DNA of 64,000 nucleotides from Haemophilus haemolyticus_L (GTDB taxonomy: Bacteria; Pseudomonadota; Gammaproteobacteria; Enterobacterales; Pasteurellaceae). The notes under the pieces are model-generated. The model worked only from the letters and a program-made list of their open reading frames with translations, was not told the DNA's origin and searched no databases. The DNA lies in the NCBI RefSeq assembly GCF_003490595.1, contig NZ_QQGY01000009.1, positions 1 to 64,000 of the forward strand, given 5' to 3'. Positions 17,661-26,655 of this stretch are shown here, piece after piece (position 1 is the first letter of the stretch; every line of letters begins with the position of its first letter). Both the position numbers and the translations under genes were made by a program.

Positions 17661-18338
17661 TTAATGAGAATGATCATCTAATAAGAAATGTGTATTACTA
17701 TCATACAAGGATTTAACAGCCCTAGAAATCGTGGAAATACCGCTGTATAAGACAAAAAGACTTAAAATACCACTAGCAACTACATCAACCCACTGCCAAT
17801 TTAACCACCAAGCACTTATTCCTGCAATAATAGCAACAACCGAACCAAATAAATCTACTAAAACATGCAAATACGCTGCACGAATATTCAAATTATGGCG
17901 ATTACTTTTTAGCATAATAAAAGCTACCAACAAATTAATCCCAAACCCTAGTAAAGCTACACCTAACATTGGCAAAGCGGCTATTTCTATCGGAGCCTGC
18001 CAACGTGTTACAGCCTCGATAAAAATCCAAATAGCGACCCAAACTAATGAAATTCCATTGATTAAAGCTAACCATTTTTGCCATTTTAGACTTAAAAATA
18101 ACCCAATCCATGCTAAAAAAATAGATAAACTATCATTTGCCATATGCCCAGCATCAGCCATCAAAGTAAGGCTGTTAAACCAATATCCCCCTAGAAATTC
18201 AACAACCATATAAAAGGTAATAATTGCAAAACTAATGCCTAATACCATTTTATTTTTAGAGATTTGACTATGAGGGCAAGATGCATGCTGCTGATATTCT
18301 TTAGGGGGATTATTTTGTACTGTAGAAATTTTTTTCAT
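17661..18338 (-). CDS. Cation diffusion facilitator metal exporter, short form
   Basis: 225 residues with six membrane segments. Both HxxxD metal sites of zinc-type CDFs are present: H65-D69 (DAGHMANDS) in segment 2 and H158-D162 (HVLVDLF) in segment 5, the ZitB/CzcD pattern. The protein ends about 20 residues after segment 6, so the C-terminal cytoplasmic regulatory domain (about 80-90 residues) is missing. There is no sign of a frameshift; the stop is followed at once by the MerR gene. The N-terminus (QQHASCPHSQ) and C-terminus (DDHSH) carry histidines that could bind metal. Confidence 0.88.
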   Translation of the reverse strand: MKKISTVQNNPPKEYQQHASCPHSQISKNKMVLGISFAIITFYMVVEFLGGYWFNSLTLMADAGHMANDSLSIFLAWIGLFLSLKWQKWLALINGISLVWVAIWIFIEAVTRWQAPIEIAALPMLGVALLGFGINLLVAFIMLKSNRHNLNIRAAYLHVLVDLFGSVVAIIAGISAWWLNWQWVDVVASGILSLFVLYSGISTISRAVKSLYDSNTHFLLDDHSH

Positions 18339-18368
18339 TTTGCTTCCTTTACTATTTGATTTAAAGGA

Positions 18369-18399
18369 AGCATAAAACCTGTAGTAACTACAAAGTCAA
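18369..18399 (-). promoter_or_regulatory. MerR-type promoter and operator of the CDF operon
   Basis: On the minus strand the -35 TTGACT (18394-18399) and the -10 TATGCT (18369-18374) are separated by 19 bp, the overlong spacer of MerR-activated promoters. Centred in the spacer is the dyad TGTAG-TTA-CTACA (18380-18392). The start would fall near 18362, about 24 bp before the CDF start codon. This is strong evidence that the MerR protein at 17244-17636 activates the operon by DNA distortion. Confidence 0.92.
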
Positions 18400-18474
18400 A
18401 TCATAAAACGTACATTTAATAAAATTAATTGTTTAAAAAAACTAAATTATAGGGATTTCAATAAAAATTTATTT

Positions 18475-18825
18475 TTATCTGTGGATAACTCATAAATAAT
18501 CTGTCATAAAACTGTTTTTACTCACTTAGTAACGTTGAGCAAAAATAAAATTGTTAATAACTTTCCATTTTACACACAAGATTTTTAAAGGAAATGATCG
18601 CATTTTCACAAGATCTTTGACTCCTATAACACCTGTTTTCATAAGGATCGAATAAGGTTACTCACAACCAAAAAAGATCTTAATAGTAACAATAATAAGA
18701 TCTTTCTATATAAAAAGAGATCTTATTTACTAATACAAACCTGATCTTTCAAAGGATCAATAGATCCATTCTTTTTTTGTAAGGTGTTTTAAATTTCTGT
18801 AGAATAATGCCAATTTTTTGATCCG
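18475..18825. other. Chromosomal replication origin oriC
   Basis: The 504-bp gap before mnmG is where E. coli has oriC. A perfect DnaA box TGTGGATAA lies at 18480-18488, with weaker one- or two-mismatch boxes at 18568-18576 (TTTTACACA) and 18658-18666 (TTACTCACA). Ten GATC sites fall in 228 bp (18596-18823). AT-rich repeats of the 13-mer unwinding type (AAGATCTTAA, AAGATCTTTC, GAGATCTTAT) lie at about 18673-18726, on the mnmG side as in E. coli. The order (13-mers next to mnmG, R4-like box distal) matches E. coli in mirror orientation. Confidence 0.9.
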
Positions 18826-18842
18826 AATAAATAGAGATAGAT

Positions 18843-20732
18843 ATGTTTTACACTGAAACTTATGATGTGATTGTGATCGGTGGTGGTCATGCGGGTACAG
18901 AAGCCGCGCTTGCACCAGCTCGTATGGGATTAAAAACCCTTTTATTAACACATAATGTAGATACTTTAGGGCAAATGTCTTGTAACCCTGCAATTGGTGG
19001 GATCGGTAAAGGTCATTTAGTAAAAGAAGTAGATGCGATGGGCGGATTAATGGCTCATGCTGCAGATAAAGCAGGGATCCAATTTCGTACTTTAAATAGC
19101 AGTAAAGGCCCAGCAGTGCGTGCTACTCGAGCTCAAGCTGACAGAGTTCTATATCGTCAAGCTGTTCGTACAGCATTAGAAAATCAACCCAATTTAGATA
19201 TTTTCCAACAAGAAGCGACAGATATTCTAATTGAGCAAGATCGAGTTACAGGCGTTAGCACAAAAATGGGATTAATTTTTCGTGCTAAATCAGTGGTATT
19301 AACTGCAGGCACTTTCTTAGCGGGAAAAATTCATATTGGTTTGGAAAATTATGAAGGTGGTCGTGCAGGAGATCCTGCTTCTGTAAATCTTTCACATCGA
19401 TTAAGAGATCTCGGATTACGTGTAGATCGTCTTAAAACAGGTACACCACCACGTATTGATGCGCGTACGATCAATTTTGATATTTTAGCTAAACAGCATG
19501 GTGATGCGGTGTTGCCTGTATTCTCTTTTATGGGATCAGTGGATGATCACCCACAACAAATTCCTTGTTATATTACCCACACCAATGAACAAACTCATGA
19601 AGTGATCCGTAATAATTTGGATCGCAGTCCAATGTATACCGGTGTAATTGAAGGTATCGGCCCTCGTTATTGTCCATCCATTGAAGATAAAGTGATGCGT
19701 TTTGCGGATCGTAATTCACATCAAATTTATTTGGAACCAGAAGGATTAACCAGTAACGAAGTGTATCCAAATGGGATTTCTACCAGTTTGCCGTTTGACG
19801 TGCAAATGGGCATTGTTAATTCCATGAAAGGGTTAGAAAATGCACGCATTGTGAAGCCAGGTTATGCCATTGAATATGATTATTTTGATCCACGAGACTT
19901 AAAACCAACCTTAGAAACTAAATCTATTTCGGGTTTATTCTTTGCGGGTCAAATTAACGGTACAACGGGTTATGAAGAAGCGGCGGCACAAGGATTATTA
20001 GCTGGGATTAATGCTGGTCTTTATGTTCAAGAGAAGGATGCATGGTATCCACGCCGTGATCAATCTTATACAGGCGTATTGGTTGATGACCTTTGTACGC
20101 TTGGTACTAAAGAACCATATCGCGTATTTACTTCTCGTGCAGAATACCGTTTGTTATTACGTGAAGACAACGCAGACATTCGTTTAACGCCAATAGCCCA
20201 TGAATTAGGTTTAATTGATGATGCTCGCTGGGAGCGTTTTAATCAAAAAATGGAAAATATTGAACAGGAACGCCAACGCTTACGCAGCATTTGGTTGCAT
20301 CCGCGTTCTGGATATTTAGAAGAAGCCAATAAAGTACTTGGCAGCCCACTTGTGCGTGAAGCTAGCGGTGAAGATTTATTGCGCCGTCCAGAAATGACCT
20401 ACGATATTTTGACTTCTTTAACGCCATATAAACCGGCAATGGAAGATAGAGAAGCCGTAGAACAAGTGGAAATTGCCATTAAGTATCAAGGCTATATTGA
20501 GCATCAACAAGAAGAAATTGAAAAACAAAAACGCCATGAAAATACGGCTATCCCGGCTAACTTTGATTACAGCAAAGTGTCTGGTTTATCTAATGAAGTA
20601 CATGCGAAATTGGAACAGCATCGTCCGGTTTCCATTGGTCAAGCAAGCCGAATTTCAGGTATAACGCCTGCTGCTATTTCAATTATTCTGGTTAATTTGA
20701 AAAAACAAGGTATGCTGAAGCGCGGGGAATAA
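18843..20732 (+). CDS. mnmG: tRNA uridine-5-carboxymethylaminomethyl modification enzyme MnmG (GidA)
   Basis: 629 residues, full length. With MnmE it installs the cmnm5 group on wobble U34 of several tRNAs, using FAD and NADH. The N-terminal dinucleotide motif is GGGHAG (13-18), and the GidA signatures GGIGKGHLVKEVDAMGG and GFLFAGQINGTTGYEEAAAQG-like segment are present. Adjacent oriC on the left and rsmG on the right reproduce the classic gidA-gidB-atp order. The region upstream is GATC-rich, so SeqA/Dam coupling is possible. Confidence 0.98.
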   Translation: MFYTETYDVIVIGGGHAGTEAALAPARMGLKTLLLTHNVDTLGQMSCNPAIGGIGKGHLVKEVDAMGGLMAHAADKAGIQFRTLNSSKGPAVRATRAQADRVLYRQAVRTALENQPNLDIFQQEATDILIEQDRVTGVSTKMGLIFRAKSVVLTAGTFLAGKIHIGLENYEGGRAGDPASVNLSHRLRDLGLRVDRLKTGTPPRIDARTINFDILAKQHGDAVLPVFSFMGSVDDHPQQIPCYITHTNEQTHEVIRNNLDRSPMYTGVIEGIGPRYCPSIEDKVMRFADRNSHQIYLEPEGLTSNEVYPNGISTSLPFDVQMGIVNSMKGLENARIVKPGYAIEYDYFDPRDLKPTLETKSISGLFFAGQINGTTGYEEAAAQGLLAGINAGLYVQEKDAWYPRRDQSYTGVLVDDLCTLGTKEPYRVFTSRAEYRLLLREDNADIRLTPIAHELGLIDDARWERFNQKMENIEQERQRLRSIWLHPRSGYLEEANKVLGSPLVREASGEDLLRRPEMTYDILTSLTPYKPAMEDREAVEQVEIAIKYQGYIEHQQEEIEKQKRHENTAIPANFDYSKVSGLSNEVHAKLEQHRPVSIGQASRISGITPAAISIILVNLKKQGMLKRGE

Positions 20733-20753
20733 TGTTTTCTTAATTTAAATGTA

Positions 20754-20785
20754 AAAGTGCGGTGAATTTTCACCGCATTTTTTTA
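20754..20785 (+). terminator. mnmG terminator
   Basis: AAAAGTGCGGTGAA (uptake sequence at 20755-20763) pairs with TTCACCGCATTTTTTT; one of the two arms departs from a perfect uptake sequence by one base. It is followed by a T tract. Confidence 0.8.
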
Positions 20786-20902
20786 TATTACAAATTAAAA
20801 AGGTGTAATTAGTAGGCTAAATTTTTGCTGAAATAAAAACACTAAGGATTTTAACCGCACTTTCAAGTATAATGACAACAAACAGACAAGATAGATAGAA
20901 AA

Positions 20903-21514
20903 ATGAAAGCAAAGCTCGAAAATTTACTGGCTCAAGCAGAAATTCAATTAACCGATCTACAAAAAGATCAGCTGATTCAGTTGGTACAATTACTTCATAA
21001 GTGGAATAAAGCTTATAACTTAACCTCTGTACGTGATCCACAAGAAATGTTAGTCAAACATATTTTAGATAGTCTTGTAGTAAGTCCTTATTTACAGGGT
21101 GATCGTTTTATTGATGTCGGTACTGGCCCTGGATTGCCTGGTTTACCTTTGGCAATTATTAATCCTTCCAAACAATTTGTCCTCCTTGATAGTTTAGGCA
21201 AGCGTATTAGTTTTATTCGAAATGCTATACGCGAGCTTAGACTAACTAATGTAATCCCTGTTTTAAGTCGAGTAGAAGAATATCAACCTGAAGATAAATT
21301 TGATGGTGTATTAAGTCGAGCTTTTGCTTCGTTAAAAGATATGACAGATTGGTGTCATCATTTACCAAAAGAAAATGGATATTTTTATGCATTAAAAGGT
21401 ATTTATCAGGAAGATGAAATTAATGAATTGAATGAAAAATATACTATTCAAGAAGTGATTAAATTACATGTTCCAGAACTTATAGGTGAACGACATTTAA
21501 TCGTTTTGCGTTAA
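20903..21514 (+). CDS. rsmG: 16S rRNA (guanine-527-N7)-methyltransferase RsmG (GidB)
   Basis: 203 residues, normal. It methylates G527 of 16S rRNA with SAM; loss gives low-level streptomycin resistance. The SAM motif FIDVGTGPGLPGLPLAI is near residue 70, and the N-terminal KWNKAYNLTSVRDP segment is typical. It has its own upstream gap with an uptake sequence (20854-20862). The ATG has GATAGA upstream, a weak ribosome site. Confidence 0.97.
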   Translation: MKAKLENLLAQAEIQLTDLQKDQLIQLVQLLHKWNKAYNLTSVRDPQEMLVKHILDSLVVSPYLQGDRFIDVGTGPGLPGLPLAIINPSKQFVLLDSLGKRISFIRNAIRELRLTNVIPVLSRVEEYQPEDKFDGVLSRAFASLKDMTDWCHHLPKENGYFYALKGIYQEDEINELNEKYTIQEVIKLHVPELIGERHLIVLR

Positions 21515-21582
21515 ATAGTTACAATTTTGTAAAAATTTTTCTAAAAGTGTGATTTAGTTAACGTTTTTCAGTGCTTTTTAAG

Positions 21583-21610
21583 TTGAATCTAATTTGATCA
21601 AATGTATAAT
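21583..21610 (+). promoter_or_regulatory. Promoter of the atp operon
   Basis: The -35 TTGAAT (21583-21588) and the perfect -10 TATAAT (21605-21610) have a 16-bp spacer. They lie 24 bp before the atpI start codon. No other strong promoter is seen between rsmG and atpI. Confidence 0.75.
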
Positions 21611-21633
21611 TAGAACGTTTTAAGGTTTTAAAA

Positions 21634-22008
21634 ATGTCGAGAATTGTACAACAAGCGAAAGTTCAGTATCAAAAAGCTATTTTTATTGAAATAGTCATTA
21701 TGCTGCTATTGGCTTGTTTTTTTGCTTTATGGCAAATGAAAAGTGCGCTTGATTTTTTATTCGGATTCCTTTCGGCATTAATTCCTTTCGGTGTTTTTGT
21801 GTATGTGGTTTTTTATAGAAAACAACATTTAGCCACAAAATTGACCGCACTTTATAAAGGAGAAGCAATAAAATTTGTTCTAACCATTGTTTTTATTAGT
21901 ATTTCATTTAAATACTTTTCGGTTACAAATTTTATTATTTTTTTTAGTGGTTTTTTTATTGCATTAATGTTGAATAATTTAGTTCCATTTTTGCTTCGCC
22001 GAATTTGA
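21634..22008 (+). CDS. atpI: ATP synthase protein I
   Basis: 124 residues with four hydrophobic segments. AtpI helps assemble the c-ring and is non-essential. Sequence conservation in this family is low; identity rests on size, membrane pattern and position as first gene of the atp operon. A DNA uptake sequence lies inside the gene (21844-21852). Confidence 0.9.
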   Translation: MSRIVQQAKVQYQKAIFIEIVIMLLLACFFALWQMKSALDFLFGFLSALIPFGVFVYVVFYRKQHLATKLTALYKGEAIKFVLTIVFISISFKYFSVTNFIIFFSGFFIALMLNNLVPFLLRRI

Positions 22009-22035
22009 TTTTTATACTTGTACTAAGGGTTTATT

Positions 22036-22824
22036 ATGTCTGGACAAACAACATCGGAATACATTAGCCACCATTTATCCTTTCTCAAAACAGGGGATGG
22101 ATTTTGGAATGTTCATATAGATACGTTGTTCTTTTCTATTCTTGCTGCGGTTATTTTCCTATTTGTTTTTTCTCGAGTAGGGAAAAAAGCAACAACTGGC
22201 GTTCCAGGAAAAATGCAATGCTTAGTTGAAATTGTTGTGGAATGGGTTAATGGAATCGTGAAAGAAAATTTTCATGGTCCACGTAACGTGGTTGCGCCAC
22301 TAGCATTAACCATTTTCTGTTGGGTATTCATCATGAATGCTATCGACTTAATTCCTGTTGATTTCTTACCTCAATTTGCAGGCTTGTTCGGTATTCATTA
22401 TCTTCGTGCAGTGCCGACAGCAGATATTAGCGCAACTTTGGGTATGTCCATTTGTGTTTTCTTTTTAATTCTTTTCTACACAATAAAATCTAAAGGATTC
22501 AATGGTTTAGTTAAAGAATATACGCTTCATCCATTCAACCATTGGGCGTTTATTCCTGTTAACTTTATTCTTGAAACCGTGACTTTATTGGCTAAACCAA
22601 TTTCACTCGCATTCCGTTTGTTTGGTAACATGTATGCAGGGGAATTGATCTTTATTCTTATCGCTGTAATGTATTCCGCTAATATGGCCATTGCAGCATT
22701 AGGGATTCCGTTACATCTTGCTTGGGCTATTTTCCATATTTTGGTTATTACCTTGCAGGCTTTCATCTTTATGATGTTGACGGTTGTTTATTTAAGTATT
22801 GCTTATAACAAAGCAGATCATTAA
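22036..22824 (+). CDS. atpB: ATP synthase F0 subunit a
   Basis: 262 residues, multi-pass membrane protein forming the proton half-channels. The conserved SLAFRLFGNMYAGELI stretch carries the essential arginine of helix 5, and ALGIPLHLAWAIFHILVITLQAFIFMMLT is the typical last hairpin. It follows atpI by 27 bp. Confidence 0.98.
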   Translation: MSGQTTSEYISHHLSFLKTGDGFWNVHIDTLFFSILAAVIFLFVFSRVGKKATTGVPGKMQCLVEIVVEWVNGIVKENFHGPRNVVAPLALTIFCWVFIMNAIDLIPVDFLPQFAGLFGIHYLRAVPTADISATLGMSICVFFLILFYTIKSKGFNGLVKEYTLHPFNHWAFIPVNFILETVTLLAKPISLAFRLFGNMYAGELIFILIAVMYSANMAIAALGIPLHLAWAIFHILVITLQAFIFMMLTVVYLSIAYNKADH

Positions 22825-22879
22825 TCATTTTTTATTAACCGGCTCTAGGGCTAAAACTTAACTTCTATTGGAGAAAATT

Positions 22880-23134
22880 ATGGAAACTGTAATTACAGCT
22901 ACAATCATCGGTGCATCAATTCTTCTTGCATTTGCTGCATTAGGTACTGCAATTGGCTTTGCTATTCTAGGTGGTAAATTCTTAGAATCATCAGCTCGCC
23001 AACCAGAATTAGCATCTAGCTTACAAACTAAAATGTTTATAGTGGCTGGTCTTTTAGATGCGATTGCAATGATTGCTGTTGGTATTTCATTACTTTTCAT
23101 TTTCGCAAACCCATTCATCGGTTTATTACACTAA
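22880..23134 (+). CDS. atpE: ATP synthase F0 subunit c
   Basis: 84 residues, forming the proton-driven c-ring. Two membrane helices are joined by the polar loop SARQPEL; the proton-carrying carboxylate is Asp60 (GLLDAIAMI). I chose the ATG at 22880, with GGAGAAAA upstream; a TTG at 22868 overlaps that ribosome site and would add four atypical residues. Confidence 0.97.
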   Translation: METVITATIIGASILLAFAALGTAIGFAILGGKFLESSARQPELASSLQTKMFIVAGLLDAIAMIAVGISLLFIFANPFIGLLH

Positions 23135-23183
23135 TCACCTTATTTGCTTATCAACGTAAAACAAGCATAGTAAGGAGGACGTT

Positions 23184-23654
23184 GTGAATTTAAATGCAAC
23201 ATTGATTGGTCAACTTATCGCATTCGCACTTTTCGTGTGGTTTTGCATGAAGTTTGTTTGGCCACCAATTATTAATGCGATTGAAACACGTCAAAGCCAA
23301 ATTGCGAACGCTTTAGCGTCAGCTGAAGCAGCTAAAAAAGAGCAAGCAGATACGAAAAATCTTGTTGAACAAGAACTTTCAGCTGCAAAAATACAAGCTC
23401 AAGACATTTTAGATGCTGCGAATAAACGTCGCAATGAAGTATTAGACGAAGTGAAGGCAGAAGCCGAAGAACTAAAAGCAAAAATTATTGCTCAAGGTTA
23501 TGCAGAAGTAGAAGCAGAACGTAAACGTGTTCAAGAAGAATTACGTCTTAAAGTGGCTTCATTGGCAGTGGCTGGTGCTGAGAAAATTGTGGGCCGTTCT
23601 ATTGATGAAGCGGCAAACAATGACATTATTGATAAATTAGTTGCAGAGTTATAA
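23184..23654 (+). CDS. atpF: ATP synthase F0 subunit b
   Basis: 156 residues, the peripheral stalk. A single N-terminal membrane helix (about 5-25) is followed by a long charged coiled coil rich in Ala, Glu and Lys. The start codon is GTG (23184), preceded by a strong AAGGAGG at 23172-23178. Confidence 0.97.
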   Translation: MNLNATLIGQLIAFALFVWFCMKFVWPPIINAIETRQSQIANALASAEAAKKEQADTKNLVEQELSAAKIQAQDILDAANKRRNEVLDEVKAEAEELKAKIIAQGYAEVEAERKRVQEELRLKVASLAVAGAEKIVGRSIDEAANNDIIDKLVAEL

Positions 23655-23666
23655 GAGGCTTAGCTT

Positions 23667-24200
23667 ATGTCAGAATTAACTACAATAGCTCGCCCTTATG
23701 CAAAAGCTGCATTCGACTTTGCCATTGAACAAAGTGCGGTCGAAAAATGGACTGAAATGTTAGGTTTTGCTGCAGCCGTAGCTGAAGATGAAACGGTAAA
23801 ATCTTACTTAAGTAGTTCTCTTTCTGCACAGAAATTAGCTGATACAGTAATTTCTATTTGTGGCGAACAATTGGATCAATATGGGCAAAATCTTATTCGG
23901 TTAATGGCTGAAAATAAGCGTTTGAGTGCTATTCCTGCGGTGTTTGAAGAATTTAAACATCACGTAGAGGAGCATCAAGCTATTGCAGAAGTTGAAGTAA
24001 CGTCTGCGCAACCATTGAATGCAACACAAATCGAAAAAATTGCAGCTGCAATGGAAAAAAGATTAGCTCGCAAAGTGAAATTAAATTGCAACGTGGATAA
24101 CGCACTTATTGCTGGTGTGATTATTCGTACTGAAGACTTTGTGATTGACGGAAGTAGCCGTGGGCAACTTACTCGTCTCGCAAACGAGTTGCAATTATAA
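23667..24200 (+). CDS. atpH: ATP synthase F1 subunit delta
   Basis: 177 residues. Delta links the b dimer to the top of F1. The N-terminal ARPYAKAAFDFAIE and the C-terminal VIIRTEDFVIDGSSRGQL segments are characteristic. It lies 12 bp after atpF. A DNA uptake sequence lies in the coding region (23732-23740). Confidence 0.97.
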   Translation: MSELTTIARPYAKAAFDFAIEQSAVEKWTEMLGFAAAVAEDETVKSYLSSSLSAQKLADTVISICGEQLDQYGQNLIRLMAENKRLSAIPAVFEEFKHHVEEHQAIAEVEVTSAQPLNATQIEKIAAAMEKRLARKVKLNCNVDNALIAGVIIRTEDFVIDGSSRGQLTRLANELQL

Positions 24201-24212
24201 GAGGAATACAAG

Positions 24213-25754
24213 ATGCAACTAAATTCAACTGAAATTAGTGAATTGATTAAAAAACGCATCGCTCAATTCGACGTGGTCAGTGAAGCGCGTAATACAGGGA
24301 CAATTGTTTCTGTAAGCGATGGTATTATTCGCATCCACGGTTTAAGCGATGTGATGCAAGGTGAAATGATCGCCTTACCAGGTAATCGTTATGCGATGGC
24401 ACTTAACCTTGAACGCGATTCTGTTGGTGCTGTAGTTATGGGACCTTACGCAGATTTAGCGGAAGGTATGGAAGTTCAATGTACAGGTCGTATTCTTGAA
24501 GTACCAGTTGGTCGTGGTTTATTAGGTCGTGTAGTTAATACACTTGGTCAACCAATCGATGGTAAAGGCGAAATTGAAAATGATGGTTTCTCGCCAGTAG
24601 AAGTGATTGCGCCAGGTGTTATCGATCGTCGTTCTGTTGATCAACCTGTTCAAACTGGTTATAAAGCTGTTGATTCAATGGTGCCAATCGGCCGTGGTCA
24701 ACGTGAATTAATCATCGGTGACCGTCAAACTGGTAAAACTGCGTTAGCAATTGACGCTATTATTAACCAACGTAATTCTGGTATTAAATGTATCTATGTT
24801 GCGATTGGTCAAAAAGCCTCTACTATCGCAAACGTCGTACGTAAATTAGAAGAACATGGTGCGCTTGCAAATACTATCGTGGTAGCTGCATCAGCATCTG
24901 AATCAGCAGCGTTACAATATTTAGCACCTTATGCTGGTTGTGCGATGGGTGAATATTTCCGTGATCGCGGTGAAGATGCGTTAATTGTTTATGATGATTT
25001 ATCAAAACAAGCCGTAGCTTATCGTCAAATTTCATTATTATTACGCCGTCCACCAGGTCGTGAAGCCTATCCAGGTGATGTATTCTATTTACATTCTCGT
25101 TTACTAGAACGTGCTTCTCGTGTAAACGAAGATTACGTAGAAAAATTCACTAAAGGTGAAGTGAAAGGAAAAACTGGCTCTTTAACCGCACTTCCGATTA
25201 TTGAAACCCAAGCTGGTGACGTATCTGCGTTTGTTCCAACCAACGTAATTTCTATTACCGATGGTCAGATCTTCTTAGAATCTAACTTGTTTAACTCAGG
25301 TATTCGTCCTGCGGTAAACCCAGGTATTTCGGTGTCTCGTGTTGGTGGTTCAGCGCAAACTAAAGTTATTAAGAAATTAGCGGGTGGTATTCGTACTGCG
25401 CTAGCTCAATATCGTGAATTAGCAGCGTTTGCACAGTTTGCATCAGATCTTGATGATGCGACTCGTAAGCAACTTTCTCACGGTGAAAAAGTAACTGAAT
25501 TATTAAAACAAAAACAATTTGCTCCATTATCTGTTGCAGAACAAGCGGTTGTATTGTTTGCTGTTGAATTTGGTTATTTGGATGACGTGGAATTATCAAA
25601 AATTGCAAGTTTTGAGACCGCACTTTTAGATTATTCTAACCGTAATCACGCTGAGTTTATGCAAGAGCTTACTAAAACCGGTAACTATAATGACGAAATC
25701 AAAGATACATTAAAAGGTATTTTAGATAGTTTTAAAGCGAATAGTGCTTGGTAG
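24213..25754 (+). CDS. atpA: ATP synthase F1 subunit alpha
   Basis: 513 residues, full length. It is the regulatory nucleotide-binding subunit of the F1 hexamer. The P-loop GDRQTGKT is near residue 170; DDLSKQAVAYRQISLLLRRPPGREAYPGD and NVISITDGQIFLE are intact. Two uptake sequences occur in the gene (25185, 25617). Confidence 0.99.
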   Translation: MQLNSTEISELIKKRIAQFDVVSEARNTGTIVSVSDGIIRIHGLSDVMQGEMIALPGNRYAMALNLERDSVGAVVMGPYADLAEGMEVQCTGRILEVPVGRGLLGRVVNTLGQPIDGKGEIENDGFSPVEVIAPGVIDRRSVDQPVQTGYKAVDSMVPIGRGQRELIIGDRQTGKTALAIDAIINQRNSGIKCIYVAIGQKASTIANVVRKLEEHGALANTIVVAASASESAALQYLAPYAGCAMGEYFRDRGEDALIVYDDLSKQAVAYRQISLLLRRPPGREAYPGDVFYLHSRLLERASRVNEDYVEKFTKGEVKGKTGSLTALPIIETQAGDVSAFVPTNVISITDGQIFLESNLFNSGIRPAVNPGISVSRVGGSAQTKVIKKLAGGIRTALAQYRELAAFAQFASDLDDATRKQLSHGEKVTELLKQKQFAPLSVAEQAVVLFAVEFGYLDDVELSKIASFETALLDYSNRNHAEFMQELTKTGNYNDEIKDTLKGILDSFKANSAW

Positions 25755-25769
25755 TAACGGAGAAATAAG

Positions 25770-26639
25770 ATGGCAGGTGCAAAAGAGATAAAAACCAAAA
25801 TTGCCAGTGTACAAAGTACACAAAAAATTACTAAGGCAATGGAAATGGTGGCGACCTCGAAAATGCGTAAAACGCAGGATCGTATGGCTGCATCTCGTCC
25901 GTATTCTGAAACTATCCGTAACGTTATTAGTCATGTGTCTAAAGCAAGTGTCGGTTATAAACATCCGTTCTTAGTTGAGCGTGAAGTGAAGAAAATCGGT
26001 ATCTTGGTTATTTCAACAGATCGTGGTATGTGTGGTGGTTTAAATGTTAATTTATTCAAAACCACACTTAACCAAATCAAAAATTGGAAAGAACAAAATA
26101 TCTCTACAGATTTGGGCTTAATAGGTTCAAAAGGGATTAGTTTTTTCCGTTCCTTTGGATTTAATATCAAAGGTCAACTTTCTGGTTTAGGCGATATGCC
26201 TGCTCTAGAAGAATTAATTGGTGTCGCAAATACAATGTTTGATGCTTATCGTAATGGTGAAATTGATGCAGTTTATATTGCATACAATAAATTTGTTAAT
26301 ACGATGTCGCAAAAACCTGTTGTACAACAATTAGTTCCTTTACCAGAATCTAAAGACGATCATTTAAATGAAAGACAACAGACTTGGGATTATCTTTATG
26401 AGCCAGAACCAAAAGTACTATTAGATAGTCTTTTAGTTCGTTATTTAGAATCCCAAATTTATCAAGCGGTTGTAGATAATTTAGCTTCAGAACAAGCGGC
26501 TCGAATGGTAGCAATGAAAGCAGCAACTGATAATGCAGGTAATTTAATTAATGATCTGCGGTTGGTGTATAACAAAGCTCGTCAAGCAAGTATCACAAAT
26601 GAATTGAATGAAATCGTAGCCGGTGCGGCAGCGATTTAA
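25770..26639 (+). CDS. atpG: ATP synthase F1 subunit gamma
   Basis: 289 residues, the central rotor shaft. The N-terminal helix (IKTKIASVQSTQKITKAMEMVATSKMRK) and the C-terminal helix (RMVAMKAATDNAGNLINDLRLVYNKARQ) that form the coiled coil are conserved. It lies 15 bp after atpA. Confidence 0.98.
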   Translation: MAGAKEIKTKIASVQSTQKITKAMEMVATSKMRKTQDRMAASRPYSETIRNVISHVSKASVGYKHPFLVEREVKKIGILVISTDRGMCGGLNVNLFKTTLNQIKNWKEQNISTDLGLIGSKGISFFRSFGFNIKGQLSGLGDMPALEELIGVANTMFDAYRNGEIDAVYIAYNKFVNTMSQKPVVQQLVPLPESKDDHLNERQQTWDYLYEPEPKVLLDSLLVRYLESQIYQAVVDNLASEQAARMVAMKAATDNAGNLINDLRLVYNKARQASITNELNEIVAGAAAI

Positions 26640-26655
26640 GAAAAGAGGAACGGTA

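Noticed and set aside
22868..22879. TTG start for atpE giving four extra residues
   Set aside because: It overlaps the ribosome site that serves ATG 22880; homologues start at METVITAT.
26623..26655. Upstream extension of atpD overlapping atpG
   Set aside because: The extra 11 codons lack a ribosome site and overlap the end of atpG; AGAGGAACG precedes ATG 26656.
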